A DNA stretch of 64,000 nt from Pistricoccus aurantiacus. GTDB lineage: Bacteria > Pseudomonadota > Gammaproteobacteria > Pseudomonadales > Halomonadaceae. The stretch is from assembly GCF_042682565.1 (NCBI RefSeq), contig NZ_JBHUIC010000005.1. One strand, written 5' to 3'. Under the pieces are notes generated by a model. The model searched no databases. It was not told the DNA's origin and worked only from the letters and a program-made list of their open reading frames with translations. The number at the start of each line of letters is the position of its first letter. Position 1 is the first letter of the stretch. This document shows, one piece after another, positions 48,735-58,273 of the stretch. The position numbers were made by a program, and so were the translations under genes.

Positions 48735-49328
48735 ATGAAAAAGACACTATCCACGCTGCTGCTGGCTTCCACCATTGCTCTTTCCGTGACCGTTTCACCG
48801 ATCTTGGCCCAGGAGGAGGCAGCCGCCTATCGTGAAACCCAGCTCGGTCTTTATGTAACGGCCAAGGAAGCCTACGAGCTGATGCAGGACAACGAACGGG
48901 CCGTGCTGGTGGACGTGCGCGATCCCGTCGAGATCAAGTTTACCGGCTTCGCCGAGCCCACGGATATTCACGTGCCTTGGGTACTGGCGGACCGCAGCAG
49001 CTTCGATGAGGAATCCCGGTCCTGGCCGATGGTCAAGAACGAGGCGTTCGAAAAACAGATCAAGACAAAACTGGAGGCCCTGGACGTCGCCAAGGACGAT
49101 CCCGTCATCGTGATGTGCCGCTCCGGCTCCACCCGCAGCGCACCGGCGGCGGATGTGATCACCGAGATGGGTTACAGCGACGTCTATTCGGTCACCGACG
49201 GCTTCGAGGGAGGCAAGCTCGAGGAAGGCGACTCGAAAGGAGTGCGAGCGGTAAGCGGCTGGCGCAACGCCGGCCTGCCATGGAGCTATCAGGTCGATCC
49301 CGACGTGGCCTGGCAGGCGGACGAGTGA
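48735..49328 (+). CDS. Secreted rhodanese-like sulfurtransferase
   Basis: A 197-residue periplasmic rhodanese. A signal peptide (MKKTLSTLLLASTIALSVTVSPILAQ) precedes one rhodanese domain with GLYVTAKEAYELMQ, LVDVRDPVE and the catalytic Cys128 in IVMCRSGSTRS. It would move sulfane sulfur between thiols in the periplasm. It stands 59 bp upstream of a persulfide-dioxygenase-like metallo-hydrolase, a pairing that suggests sulfide or persulfide detoxification. Confidence 0.9.
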   Translation: MKKTLSTLLLASTIALSVTVSPILAQEEAAAYRETQLGLYVTAKEAYELMQDNERAVLVDVRDPVEIKFTGFAEPTDIHVPWVLADRSSFDEESRSWPMVKNEAFEKQIKTKLEALDVAKDDPVIVMCRSGSTRSAPAADVITEMGYSDVYSVTDGFEGGKLEEGDSKGVRAVSGWRNAGLPWSYQVDPDVAWQADE

Positions 49329-49387
49329 TGGCTCAATACTTTTTTACGCGAGGAGATAAATGACGCTCGACTATGGAGGTTTTCACC

Positions 49388-50254
49388 ATGTCTCATCCAA
49401 TCGTGACTCACTTCTTCGACGAGCCGACCAATACGTTCAGCTACGTGGTGCGGGATCCTGACAGCAACGCCTGCGCCATTCTCGATTCGGTACTCGATTT
49501 CGACTATGCCGCCGGTCGTACCGATGTCCACTCCGCGGATGAAATCATCGCTTTCGTGGAACGGGAGGGACTGGCGGTCGAGTGGATTCTCGAGACTCAC
49601 GTTCATGCGGACCACCTCTCCGCCGCGCCCTATCTGCATGAGAAACTGGGAGGCAGGACAGGTATCGGCGCCCGTATCACCATCGTCCAGGAGGTGTTCG
49701 GCAAGGCGTTCAATGCCGGCACTAAATTCGCTCGCGATGGCAGCCAGTTCGATCGTCTCTTCGAGGAAGGAGATACCTTTGCCATCGGCAGCCTGGAGGG
49801 CCGGGTACTGCATACGCCCGGCCATACCCCCGCCTGCCTGACCTATGTGATCGGCGATGCGGCCTTTGTCGGCGATACTCTGTTCATGCCCGACTACGGT
49901 ACTGCCCGCTGCGATTTTCCCGGCGGTGATGCGAGCACCCTTTACCGCTCCATTCAAAAGGTGCTGACGCTGCCGGACAAGACACGCCTGTTTTTGTGCC
50001 ACGACTACAAGGCGCCGGATCGCGAGACGTTCCAGCATGAAACCACTGTGGAAGAGCAGCGTCGCCATAACGTGCATGTCCACGAGGGCATCAGCGAGGA
50101 GGAATTCGTGAAGATGCGCACCGAGCGCGATGCCACCCTTGGCATGCCCCGGCTGATCCTGCCTTCGGTACAGGTCAACATGCGCGCCGGCCACATGCCG
50201 CCGTCGGAGGATAACGGCCAGATTTATCTGAAAGTACCGATCAACAGGTTTTGA
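49388..50254 (+). CDS. MBL-fold metallo-hydrolase, persulfide dioxygenase (ETHE1/BLH)-like
   Basis: A 288-residue metallo-beta-lactamase-fold protein. The metal motif is THVHADH (His71, His73, Asp75, His76), with further ligands in HTPGHTPACLTY and VGDTLFMPDYG. The arrangement and the C-terminal segment (VQVNMRAGHMPPSEDNGQIYLKVPIN) match the Blh/persulfide-dioxygenase group that oxidises glutathione persulfide to sulfite. The ATG at 49388 follows TGGAGG; an ATG at 49373 is rejected. No sqr gene is adjacent, so the sulfide source is unknown. Confidence 0.87.
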   Translation: MSHPIVTHFFDEPTNTFSYVVRDPDSNACAILDSVLDFDYAAGRTDVHSADEIIAFVEREGLAVEWILETHVHADHLSAAPYLHEKLGGRTGIGARITIVQEVFGKAFNAGTKFARDGSQFDRLFEEGDTFAIGSLEGRVLHTPGHTPACLTYVIGDAAFVGDTLFMPDYGTARCDFPGGDASTLYRSIQKVLTLPDKTRLFLCHDYKAPDRETFQHETTVEEQRRHNVHVHEGISEEEFVKMRTERDATLGMPRLILPSVQVNMRAGHMPPSEDNGQIYLKVPINRF

Positions 50255-50405
50255 TCTCTCCACTATTAGCGATATCCGAAGAAAAGTGTCGATTCCTTGA
50301 GCAAGCCATGACTGCGGCGTTAGGCTGTTCTCGAGGTAGATTGCCGAGTTGGATCGAATGGATATTCGACGACCTTTGGATTTTCGATAATTGAAGGAGC
50401 AAACC

Positions 50406-51092
50406 ATGGAAGATCGCGTACTACTTATTACCGGCGCGTCCAGCGGCATCGGCGCCGCCACCGCCCGGGCCGCCGCCGAAAAAGGCTGCAAACTTGTGCT
50501 GGCGGCTCGACGCGCGGACAAGCTCGAAGCGCTCGCCGAGGAAATCGGCACTGACAAAGTACTTACGGTGAGCTGCGACGTGACCTCGATGGAGGACCAG
50601 CAGGCCATGGTGGAGCAGGCGCTGGAACGCTTCGATCGTCTGGACGCGGTCTTTGCCAACGCCGGACGCGGCGGCTCCCCCGGTGGGTTCAGCGGAGCGG
50701 ATCACGAGCAGTGGAAGGATATGCTGCTGACCAACGTCTACGGCGTCGGTCTGACCCTGCAAGCGACATTGCCCGCCCTCAAGGATAGCCAAGGGCATGT
50801 ACTGCTCACCGGTTCCGCCGCGGGTCGCGCCACCATTCCCGGCTCCATGTACAGCGCCAGCAAGTGGGCGGTGACCGGCATCGGCTACAACCTGCGGGAA
50901 GAGCTGCGCGGCACGGGAATTCGCGTCACCCTGATCGAGCCCGGCATGGTGGATACGCCTTTCTTCGACGAATCCCCGTCCCATGCCTTGAAGGATGAAG
51001 ACATCGCCAACGCGGTGATCTACGCCTTAAGCCAGCCCGTCCATGTGGATGTCAACGAAATTCTGGTGCGTCCAACGCCGGCCAAGGAATGA
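50406..51092 (+). CDS. SDR family NAD(P)-dependent oxidoreductase
   Basis: A 228-residue classical SDR with TGASSGIG (residues 10-17), a basic patch AARRADK that suggests NADP(H) preference, FANAGRGG, catalytic Ser in LLTGSAAG and YSASKWAV, and the EPGMVDTPFF segment. It resembles YdfG-type 3-hydroxy acid dehydrogenases but the substrate is not determined. The ATG at 50406 follows AAGGAG. Confidence 0.9.
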   Translation: MEDRVLLITGASSGIGAATARAAAEKGCKLVLAARRADKLEALAEEIGTDKVLTVSCDVTSMEDQQAMVEQALERFDRLDAVFANAGRGGSPGGFSGADHEQWKDMLLTNVYGVGLTLQATLPALKDSQGHVLLTGSAAGRATIPGSMYSASKWAVTGIGYNLREELRGTGIRVTLIEPGMVDTPFFDESPSHALKDEDIANAVIYALSQPVHVDVNEILVRPTPAKE

Positions 51093-51353
51093 CTATCCAA
51101 TAATGCGTGACGTTTCACCGTAACCCACGAAACGCTTCCACCATATGGCCTCGGAGCTGATCTGCTCTCCCAGCGCTTTTTGTATGAGCATTCCAGTGGC
51201 GCTCGATACGCGCGTCGGTGTCTTCGCCCCGGGGCGCAAGTTGTAGCAGGGCGAACGGCGGCGATCTGCGGAGTGGCCAAAACATCGGGTTCAAGTTTCG
51301 ACGACGAGCGTGCAAGACGACTACACTCTATTTTTCATCAGGAGGACGCCGAT

Positions 51354-51782
51354 ATGTCGAAGGCCGAGGAATGTCGAGGCAGCTGTCTTTGTGGTGCGGT
51401 GAGCTTGACCGTCAACATTTCCGATCATCAGGTGGGCGTCTGCCATTGCAGCATCTGCCGCCGGTGGGGGGGCGGGCCCTTTTTCGCCGTCGAGGCGGGC
51501 AGGCAAGTCCAGATCGAGGGCGAGGAAAATATCACCACCTATGCTTCTTCTGACTGGGCGAAGCGCGGCTTTTGCCGCCATTGCGGGACCCACCTCTTTT
51601 ATCGTCTCAACGACGAGGACGCTTATGTCCTGCCCGTGGGCTTGATCGACAACGGCCAGCCCTGGGATTTAGCCTTGGAAATATTCACCGACGAGAAACC
51701 GGATTTCTATGACTTTTCCAACGCGACCCGTCAGATGACGGGGCGAGAGGTTTTCGAGGCCGGCAACGGCAAATCCTCGTGA
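51354..51782 (+). CDS. GFA family zinc-binding protein
   Basis: A 142-residue protein with the GFA/CENP-V cysteine pattern: C11-L-C13, C30-H-C32-SI-C35 and C74-RH-C77. These bind zinc. The family is named after a glutathione-dependent formaldehyde-activating enzyme, but most members lack proven activity. The ATG at 51354 has AGGAGG 8 bases upstream. It ends 1 bp before the convergent phospholipase D gene. Confidence 0.9.
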   Translation: MSKAEECRGSCLCGAVSLTVNISDHQVGVCHCSICRRWGGGPFFAVEAGRQVQIEGEENITTYASSDWAKRGFCRHCGTHLFYRLNDEDAYVLPVGLIDNGQPWDLALEIFTDEKPDFYDFSNATRQMTGREVFEAGNGKSS

Positions 51783-51783
51783 C

Positions 51784-53343
51784 TTACAACAGCCACTCGA
51801 TCGGCAATTTCGCCGTGATATAGACTCCAATACGCTTCCAGATGCTGGTGTTGGGTTCGGTATCAAAGCGCTCCAGCTTGCCATTTTGCTGGGCGAGCCA
51901 GTACAGGTCGCCATCTTGCGAAAGCTTTACCAGGTAGGCATTTTTCGGCACGTTGGTTTCGAATGTCTGGCTGACTCGCTTGGCCAGCTCCGGGCTTTCG
52001 ATAACAAAACCCAGTTCGGTATTGAGCTTTGCCGAACGAGGATCGAAATTGAAGGAGCCGACGAAGAGTCGCTCATCGTCCACGGCGAAGGTCTTGGCGT
52101 GCAGGCTGGCGGCGGAGCTGCCGAAAGGACCGGTATTCTGAGTGGCGTCCGCCTGAGCTGAGGCGCCGCGTATTTCATACAGGGTGATGCCCGCTTTGAG
52201 TAGCGTTTTACGGCGCTTGGCATAGCCGGCATGTACCGGTATTACGTCCGTGGCCTCAAGCGAGTTGGTAAGCACCTTGATATCCACCCCCTTTTGTGCC
52301 AGCTCCACCAGCGCCTCGGCGCCGACCTTGGTGGGCACGAAATAGGCGGAGACCAGCTCCAGTTCGGTTTGTGCCTCGCCGATGACCGGATTCAGTCGAT
52401 AGGTTAACAACGCCTCGTTCGACGCCTCGCCAACCCCCTTGGCAGGGTCGTCGCTGATCAGTCGCGTCTCTGCCCACTCCAGCGCCAAACGGCCCTGTAT
52501 CAATCCCTTGATTGTCTCGGAATTCCTGAGAGCTTCAATATAGGCCCTCGCATCTTCATCATTATTGATCTTGTTGACGGCTTCACTGAGTTCGCGACCG
52601 TCTGCCGATCCTGAACCCTTCAGAATATCACCCAGCGGATAGGAAGAACGACTCGCCCAGTAACGGTCGAAATCCTGGGAGACCTCATTCACCACGGGTC
52701 CCACTGCCAGCACGTCCAGATCCGCGAACATGGTATTTTCACTGGCGCCGAAATACTCATCGGCGATATTGCGTCCGCCGACGATGGTGGCCGCGTTGTC
52801 GGCGGTGAAGGATTTATTGTGCATACGCCGATTGGCGCGAGAAAAATGCAGAATGAAATCCAGCGGGCGGAACGATCGATGCACGAAGGGATTGAACAGC
52901 CGCACCTCGATATTGGCATGGGAATCCAAGGCCAGCAGCAGCGGGTCGAGCCCGGCGGTATTCATGTCATCGAGTAATAAGCGTACCCTGACGCCACGTT
53001 TTGCCGCATCGAACAATGCCTGAAACAGCAAGGTTCCCGTGATATCGTCCTGCCAGATGTAATACTGCACATCCAGAGTACGTTCCGCGGCTTGCGCCAG
53101 CAGTGTCCGTGCGGCAAAGGCCTTTCGTGGATTCGACAGGGCCAGAATACCGCTTTCACCGGGATGTTCCTTCGCCCGTGGAGAGATGGCTTGTCCCAGG
53201 GTGGTCTCACTGGCCTCGGCTTCGCTCAAGGCGCCGGTCTGGCTGCGCCCCTCCAGGGAGGGCAGCGATTGGCAGCCGCCAAGCAACCCCAGGCTGATGC
53301 CGAACATCAACCCCCATGCGTTCTTTGAACCGGATAATTTCAT
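51784..53343 (-). CDS. Phospholipase D-family lipoprotein, ClsC/YmdC-like cardiolipin synthase
   Basis: A 519-residue protein with a lipoprotein signal (GLMFGISLGLLGGC) and two HKD catalytic repeats: MHNKSFTADNAATIVGGRNIADEYF and LHAKTFAVDDERLFVGSFNFDPRSA. The pattern matches ClsC, which makes cardiolipin from phosphatidylglycerol and phosphatidylethanolamine; ClsC normally works with a small partner, not seen here. The ATG at 53343 is chosen because the lipobox follows; the longer frame to 53664 would overlap the divergent patatin gene. Its promoter is shared with that gene. Confidence 0.88.
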   Translation of the reverse strand: MKLSGSKNAWGLMFGISLGLLGGCQSLPSLEGRSQTGALSEAEASETTLGQAISPRAKEHPGESGILALSNPRKAFAARTLLAQAAERTLDVQYYIWQDDITGTLLFQALFDAAKRGVRVRLLLDDMNTAGLDPLLLALDSHANIEVRLFNPFVHRSFRPLDFILHFSRANRRMHNKSFTADNAATIVGGRNIADEYFGASENTMFADLDVLAVGPVVNEVSQDFDRYWASRSSYPLGDILKGSGSADGRELSEAVNKINNDEDARAYIEALRNSETIKGLIQGRLALEWAETRLISDDPAKGVGEASNEALLTYRLNPVIGEAQTELELVSAYFVPTKVGAEALVELAQKGVDIKVLTNSLEATDVIPVHAGYAKRRKTLLKAGITLYEIRGASAQADATQNTGPFGSSAASLHAKTFAVDDERLFVGSFNFDPRSAKLNTELGFVIESPELAKRVSQTFETNVPKNAYLVKLSQDGDLYWLAQQNGKLERFDTEPNTSIWKRIGVYITAKLPIEWLL

Positions 53344-53445
53344 CGCCAAACAACATCTCGAGGTAAAAAAGTCCAAGAAGTTTACTCGTCTGACCAGCGG
53401 GTGTCGCCGGTCATCAGGACAATCAACCGTGGAAGGAAATGCTTC

Positions 53446-54462
53446 ATGAGCCAAGCGAAAGGACTCAATCTTGCCCTCCAGGGCGGCGGCGCACACGGCG
53501 CCTTCACCTGGGGCGTGCTCGATTATCTGCTGGAAAGCCCGCTGGTCTATATCGAAGGCATCAGTGGCACCAGCGCCGGCGCCATGAACGCGGTCATTGC
53601 CGCGGACGGCCTGCTCGAAGGCAGCGAGGACAAGGCGCGAGACGCGCTGAACGGCTTCTGGCATTCGATAAGCCGGGCGGCAATGCTCAGCCCCATCAGG
53701 CGTACGCCTCTGGACATGTGGATGGGCAACTGGAGCCTCGACTACTCGCCGGGTTATCTGGGCTTCGATCTACTGTCGCGATTTTTTTCGCCTTATCAAC
53801 TCAACCCGCTGGATATCAATCCGCTGCGCGACCTGCTCGAGGCGCATGTGGATTTCGAGCGGGTTCGCCAGTGCCCCTATCTCAAGCTGTTCGTCTCCGC
53901 CACTAACGTGCGCTCCGGCAAGCAGCGTACCTTTCGGCGCGAAGAAATGAGTTGCGACGCGGTAATGGCGTCCGCCTGTCTGCCGTTCATCTACAAGGCG
54001 GTGGAAATCGACGGCGAGGCCTACTGGGATGGCGGCTACATGGGCAATCCGTCGATCTTCCCCTTGATGGAAGAATGCGACTCACGGGATATCGTGCTGG
54101 TGCAGATCAACCCGGTCTATCGTGACAAGGTGCCCAGGACCGCGGCGGAAATCTCCAATCGCCTGAACGAGATCACCTTCAATGCGCCCTTGATCAAGGA
54201 AATACGCAGTGTGGCGATGCTCAAGAATCTGATCGACGATCGGGATCTGAATATCCGTTGTTACCGGGATACCCACCTGCACCGTATCGACGGTCAGCAT
54301 ATCCTGGATAACCTGTCCATTTCGAGCAAGCTGAACGCGGAATGGGCGTTTCTACAGCGCCTCAAGGAGCGCGGACGCGAGGCGGCGGAGCGCTGGCTCA
54401 AGGAAAATCTCGAGGCGGTGGGAGATCGCTCCACCCTGGATATCGATGACGTCTATTTGTAG
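53446..54462 (+). CDS. Patatin-like phospholipase 1
   Basis: A 338-residue patatin-fold lipid acyl hydrolase. The oxyanion loop is LQGGGAHGAFTWG, the nucleophile Ser43 is in GTSAG and the second dyad residue Asp195 is in DGGYMGN. No signal peptide, so cytoplasmic or delivered by another route. The start is the ATG at 53446 with GGAAGGAA upstream. It is about half identical to the patatin at 56113-57162; PhoH lies between them. Confidence 0.92.
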   Translation: MSQAKGLNLALQGGGAHGAFTWGVLDYLLESPLVYIEGISGTSAGAMNAVIAADGLLEGSEDKARDALNGFWHSISRAAMLSPIRRTPLDMWMGNWSLDYSPGYLGFDLLSRFFSPYQLNPLDINPLRDLLEAHVDFERVRQCPYLKLFVSATNVRSGKQRTFRREEMSCDAVMASACLPFIYKAVEIDGEAYWDGGYMGNPSIFPLMEECDSRDIVLVQINPVYRDKVPRTAAEISNRLNEITFNAPLIKEIRSVAMLKNLIDDRDLNIRCYRDTHLHRIDGQHILDNLSISSKLNAEWAFLQRLKERGREAAERWLKENLEAVGDRSTLDIDDVYL

Positions 54463-54675
54463 TGGACGGCTTTTTTGACAGATAGCTTTCGTTGATTGAC
54501 AGCGTTGCCATGGCGGGGTCATCTTCCTCGTGAACCGGTCAAAAGAGGAATCGCCGCCATTCCATGACGCGAACGCCGGCAGCGAGCGAAGCTGATGACA
54601 TGATGTCGTTATTCATCGCGAAACGTTTTGCCGCCGGGGTCTATATCGCCGAGATCTCAAGGAGTGCCCGCGCCA

Positions 54676-56088
54676 ATGGTACGACTCGACAAGAAAGCTA
54701 CCCGGCTTTACGTGCTGGATACCAACGTTCTCATTCACGACCCAAGCGCGCTCTATCAATTCGAGGAGCACGACGTGGTCATCCCCATGACGGTTCTCGA
54801 AGAGCTCGACAAACACAAGAACGGCATTCGCGAAATCGCTCGCACCGCCCGTCAGGTCAGCCGCACGCTTTCCGATCTGACCAACAAGATTAGTTTTGCC
54901 GACATCCAGCAGGGCATTCCTCTCCCCGGGGTCGGCGACAGCAGCGGCCGGCTGCGATTTTTGTGCTACCAAGATCTCATCCCCCTGGACAACCTGGAGG
55001 ATAGCCCGGACAACCGCCTGCTCGCGGAAACCTGTCGGCTGCGCGCGGAACGACCGGATGCCTCGGTCATTCTGGTCACCAAGGACATCAACCTGCGCAT
55101 CAAGGCGACCGCCCTTGAAATCCCCGTCGAAGACTACCTCAACGATCGAGTATTCAGCGACAGCGACACCATGCTCGAAGGCGTCAAGATCTATCCGGAC
55201 GCCGGTGAACGCGGCCAGGATCTTTGGGAAACCCTGAATGTCGATATCACCGTCACCCGGGGGGATCATCATACCTACTATCATCTCGAAGGTGCGCCGC
55301 CGACGGACTGGCATCTGGGCATGCTGATTTCCGACAGCGAAAACGGCGCTCATTTCGAAGCCATCGTCGAGGCCCTGACGCCCCAGGGCGCGCGGCTCAG
55401 ATTACTGACCAACTATCGTCATCACGCCGGGGTCTGGAGCGTACACGCCCACGATAGCCGCCAGAATTTTGCCCTTAATCTGTTGATGGACCCACAGGTC
55501 GATCTGGTCACCCTCGCCGGCAGCGCCGGCACCGGCAAGACCTTCATGACCCTGGCCGCCGCCTTTCAGCAGACCCTGGATGCCAAGCAGTTCGAGCGTA
55601 TCGTTTTCACCCGGGCGCCGATTCCCATGGGCGAGGATATCGGCTTCCTGCCCGGTACCGAGGAAGAGAAGATGTCGCCCTGGATGGGCGCCTTTCACGA
55701 CAACATGGACAACCTGCTGCGGGACGAGCACGACGGCACCTCCAGCTGGAGCGAGGAAGCCACCCGCTCGCTGATCGGCTCTCGGGTGCAGATTCGCTCG
55801 CCGACCTTCATGCGTGGCCGTACCCTGAACGACACCTTCCTGATCATCGACGAGGCGCAGAATTTCACACCAAAACAGCTCAAATCCCTGCTGACCCGAG
55901 CCGGGCGCAATACCAAGATCGTCTGCCTGGGCAACGTGGGCCAGATCGACACCCCCTACCTTACCGCCAATACCTGCGGCATGGCCGCCGCGGTGCAGGG
56001 TTTTCGCGACTGGCCCCACGCGGGCCACATCACGCTAAAGAGCATCGAGCGCTCGCGCCTGGCGCTGGCCGCGGAGGAGCTTTTATAG
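54676..56088 (+). CDS. PIN-PhoH fusion ATPase/ribonuclease
   Basis: A 470-residue protein. The N-terminal PIN domain (residues 9-150) has acidic residues in LYVLDTNVLIHDP, LEELDKHK and VTKDINLR, typical of metal-dependent RNases. The PhoH ATPase domain (about 250-470) has Walker A LAGSAGTGKTF (about residue 283), Walker B FLIIDEAQNFTP and CLGNVGQID. Proteins of this layout (PhoH2, YlaK) are predicted to unwind and cut RNA. The ATG at 54676 follows CAAGGAG; a start at 54628 is less likely. No antitoxin gene accompanies it. Confidence 0.92.
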   Translation: MVRLDKKATRLYVLDTNVLIHDPSALYQFEEHDVVIPMTVLEELDKHKNGIREIARTARQVSRTLSDLTNKISFADIQQGIPLPGVGDSSGRLRFLCYQDLIPLDNLEDSPDNRLLAETCRLRAERPDASVILVTKDINLRIKATALEIPVEDYLNDRVFSDSDTMLEGVKIYPDAGERGQDLWETLNVDITVTRGDHHTYYHLEGAPPTDWHLGMLISDSENGAHFEAIVEALTPQGARLRLLTNYRHHAGVWSVHAHDSRQNFALNLLMDPQVDLVTLAGSAGTGKTFMTLAAAFQQTLDAKQFERIVFTRAPIPMGEDIGFLPGTEEEKMSPWMGAFHDNMDNLLRDEHDGTSSWSEEATRSLIGSRVQIRSPTFMRGRTLNDTFLIIDEAQNFTPKQLKSLLTRAGRNTKIVCLGNVGQIDTPYLTANTCGMAAAVQGFRDWPHAGHITLKSIERSRLALAAEELL

Positions 56089-56112
56089 GAAAAAAACCTG
56101 TGTAAAGCTTGC

Positions 56113-57162
56113 TCAGGTAAAGAGCCGCTCTCCATTCATCGACGCCCGTCGACCGATATCGCGTCGATGGTGCGAAAGCCACTGCTCGGTTCGCTCGCGG
56201 CCGAGGTCGCGCAGCTGGGTGAGAAAGCCAGCGGTAGCGTTGAGCTTGCTGATGCCATTGATACTGGAAAGCTCGTCCGCATCGATAAGATGAAAACGCA
56301 GACGCATGAGTTTGCGTTCCAGGCGTCCGTAAGGCAGCCATCGCGAGGCGGACCCTTTTATATAGCTACGCGCCTGGGTAATCGTGCGCATTTCGCGCAG
56401 GAAGCTGGTGGAGAAATTCAATTCCATGCTGCGCGCAGCGATTTCCCGGGAGCTGCGGGGCACGCTTTCTCGTATCAGAGGGTCCAGCAATATCAGCAGG
56501 ATGTCCGGTGTCTTGCATTCGTATATCAGTGGATAGACCGCCGGGTTGGCGACATAACCACCGTCCCAATAAGCCTCGCCGTCGATTTCCACCGCCTGTT
56601 GCAGCGTGGGCAGGCAGGCCGACGCCAACAGCGCGTTTTCGCCGAGTTCTGCGTTGTGAAACAGGCGTATCTTGCCGGTACGTACATTGGTGGCGGCGAT
56701 GAACAGCTTGAAGGGGCAGGCGGACTGCAGACGTCCGAAATCGAACTGCTCGCGCATGATATCCCGCAGGGGATTCAACTCCAGCGGATTGAGCTGATAC
56801 GGTGAGAGTAGACGTGTAAGCGCCAGCATCATATTCATGGACGCCGGCATGGCGCCATTACCGTTCGGGTCAAGGCTGTGCAGCACGTCCATTTGAAAAG
56901 GCACGCGATTCGCTACCGCTTGCCAGAAAGCCGACAAGGATTCACGCGCTCCTTCCGCACCGCCATCCATCCAGCCTTGAGCAAGCGCCACCGCGTTCAT
57001 GGCGCCGGCGCTGGTACCGCTGATGCCATCGATTTGCAAGCCGTCTTCCAGCAGCCTATCCAGCACGCCCCAGGTATAGGCGCCGTGGGCGCCGCCGCCC
57101 TGAAGCGCCAGGCTGATTCTAGGAGCCGCTCGCCGCTCCCCTATCTTGAGTTTTTGCCACAT
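56113..57162 (-). CDS. Patatin-like phospholipase 2
   Basis: A 349-residue paralogue of patatin 1, with LQGGGAHGAYTWG, Ser51 in GTSAG and Asp200 in WDGGYVAN. The shared core SPYQLNPLELNPLRDI confirms common origin. Convergent with the PhoH gene with a 24-bp gap. The ATG at 57162 has GGAG 7 bases upstream; a TTG two codons earlier is rejected. Confidence 0.92.
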   Translation of the reverse strand: MWQKLKIGERRAAPRISLALQGGGAHGAYTWGVLDRLLEDGLQIDGISGTSAGAMNAVALAQGWMDGGAEGARESLSAFWQAVANRVPFQMDVLHSLDPNGNGAMPASMNMMLALTRLLSPYQLNPLELNPLRDIMREQFDFGRLQSACPFKLFIAATNVRTGKIRLFHNAELGENALLASACLPTLQQAVEIDGEAYWDGGYVANPAVYPLIYECKTPDILLILLDPLIRESVPRSSREIAARSMELNFSTSFLREMRTITQARSYIKGSASRWLPYGRLERKLMRLRFHLIDADELSSINGISKLNATAGFLTQLRDLGRERTEQWLSHHRRDIGRRASMNGERLFT

Positions 57163-57318
57163 AGCCAATCTCCGCGTCGGATCGTGGTTGCGGGCCCGGC
57201 ATTCTCAGTCGAACATACTGGGCTCGTTATGTTGCAACGCAACACGATACGCGGAAATCTTCTACGCCAAAAGTCGTATAACAGCGACAGTCAAAAATTC
57301 AAAACCCGGATCAGGCCA

Positions 57319-57558
57319 TCAATCCACGTTGGGCTCGTCGCTCTTGCGATTTTCGACTTCCTCGATCAGCTTTTCCTTTTCGCTGCGCGAATCCTTGTCG
57401 AGCATTTCCTCCGCTTCCCAATACAGGCAACGATAGGTATTACAGGATGCGCAGAACACCTTGTCGTCCGGATTATGTACCTGAGAAGCTCGCACGCGAT
57501 GGCTTCCACACTGCGGACAGGGCTCGGGAAGACGAAAGTCCTCGGATAGATCAGCCAT
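57319..57558 (-). CDS. Small zinc-ribbon protein
   Basis: A 79-residue acidic protein with two cysteine pairs, C-PQ-C (residues 14-17) and C-AS-C (36-39), forming a probable zinc ribbon, followed by YRCLYWEAEEMLDKD and a charged helix. Likely cytoplasmic; function unknown. A hexanucleotide run (GCAAGT, about three copies, 57619-57638) lies upstream. Confidence 0.8.
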   Translation of the reverse strand: MADLSEDFRLPEPCPQCGSHRVRASQVHNPDDKVFCASCNTYRCLYWEAEEMLDKDSRSEKEKLIEEVENRKSDEPNVD

Positions 57559-57640
57559 GGCATTTTCCTTTGCAATGAAAGATGAAATTCACGGATTTTA
57601 GTGTCGATCCTCGCTGCGGCAAGTGCAAGTGCAAGTGCTC

Positions 57641-58270
57641 TCAGACAGGCAGCTCGCGCTTGAATACGACACTCAGATTATTGGCGGGCATTTCCACCAG
57701 ACGCTCCAACGCGAGACCATGCTTGGCGGCAAACTCGATCACTTCCTCCAGATCACGAACGCCCCACCGGGGGTTTTGCTCACGCAGGCTGGCATCGAAA
57801 GCGGCGTTGCTTTCGCTGGTATGCTGGCCGTCTCGTCTGAAGGGGCCGTAAAGGTAGAACACTCCACCCTCGGGCAAGCGCGCGCCCGCTTCCTGAAACA
57901 GCGCCTCGGCGACCTCCCAAGGGGCGATATGAATCAGGTTGATGCATACCAGCGCGACGAAATCTTCCACCGGCCAAGGGCGCAGCCGAGCGTCCAAGGC
58001 GATCGGCTCGCGCAGGTTGACCGGCGCATCCGCATGAAACAGGGTCTCCCGCCAGGCGGCGATGGAATTCAGGGCGCTACCGCTGGTATCGCTGGGCTGC
58101 CAGTGCAGGGTCGGCATGGCCTTGGCGAAGTGCAAGGCGTGCTCGCCGCTGCCGCTGGCGATTTCAAGCACCACGCCTCGCGGCGGCAAGACCTCTCGCA
58201 GCACCTCGAGAATCGGCTCGCGGTTGCGGGCCGCGGCAGGGCTCGTCAGGCGTCGTTCGGGCGTATTCAT
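57641..58270 (-). CDS. DUF938 family SAM-dependent methyltransferase-like protein
   Basis: A 209-residue class I methyltransferase fold: motif I VLEIASGSGEHALHFA (about 34-49), WQPSDTSG and NLIHIAPWEVAEALF, which define DUF938. The start RRLTSPAAARNREPIL is the conserved family opening. Methyl acceptor unknown. It follows the carboxylesterase gene by 3 bp on the same strand. Confidence 0.9.
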   Translation of the reverse strand: MNTPERRLTSPAAARNREPILEVLREVLPPRGVVLEIASGSGEHALHFAKAMPTLHWQPSDTSGSALNSIAAWRETLFHADAPVNLREPIALDARLRPWPVEDFVALVCINLIHIAPWEVAEALFQEAGARLPEGGVFYLYGPFRRDGQHTSESNAAFDASLREQNPRWGVRDLEEVIEFAAKHGLALERLVEMPANNLSVVFKRELPV

Positions 58271-58273
58271 GCA

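Noticed and set aside
49289..50659. A 456-codon minus-strand frame over the metallo-hydrolase and SDR genes
   Set aside because: It is antisense to two genes with intact catalytic motifs and is not itself recognisable.
57619..57638. GCAAGT hexanucleotide run as a phase-variation tract
   Set aside because: Only about three copies and lying outside coding sequence between two genes; too short to claim variation.
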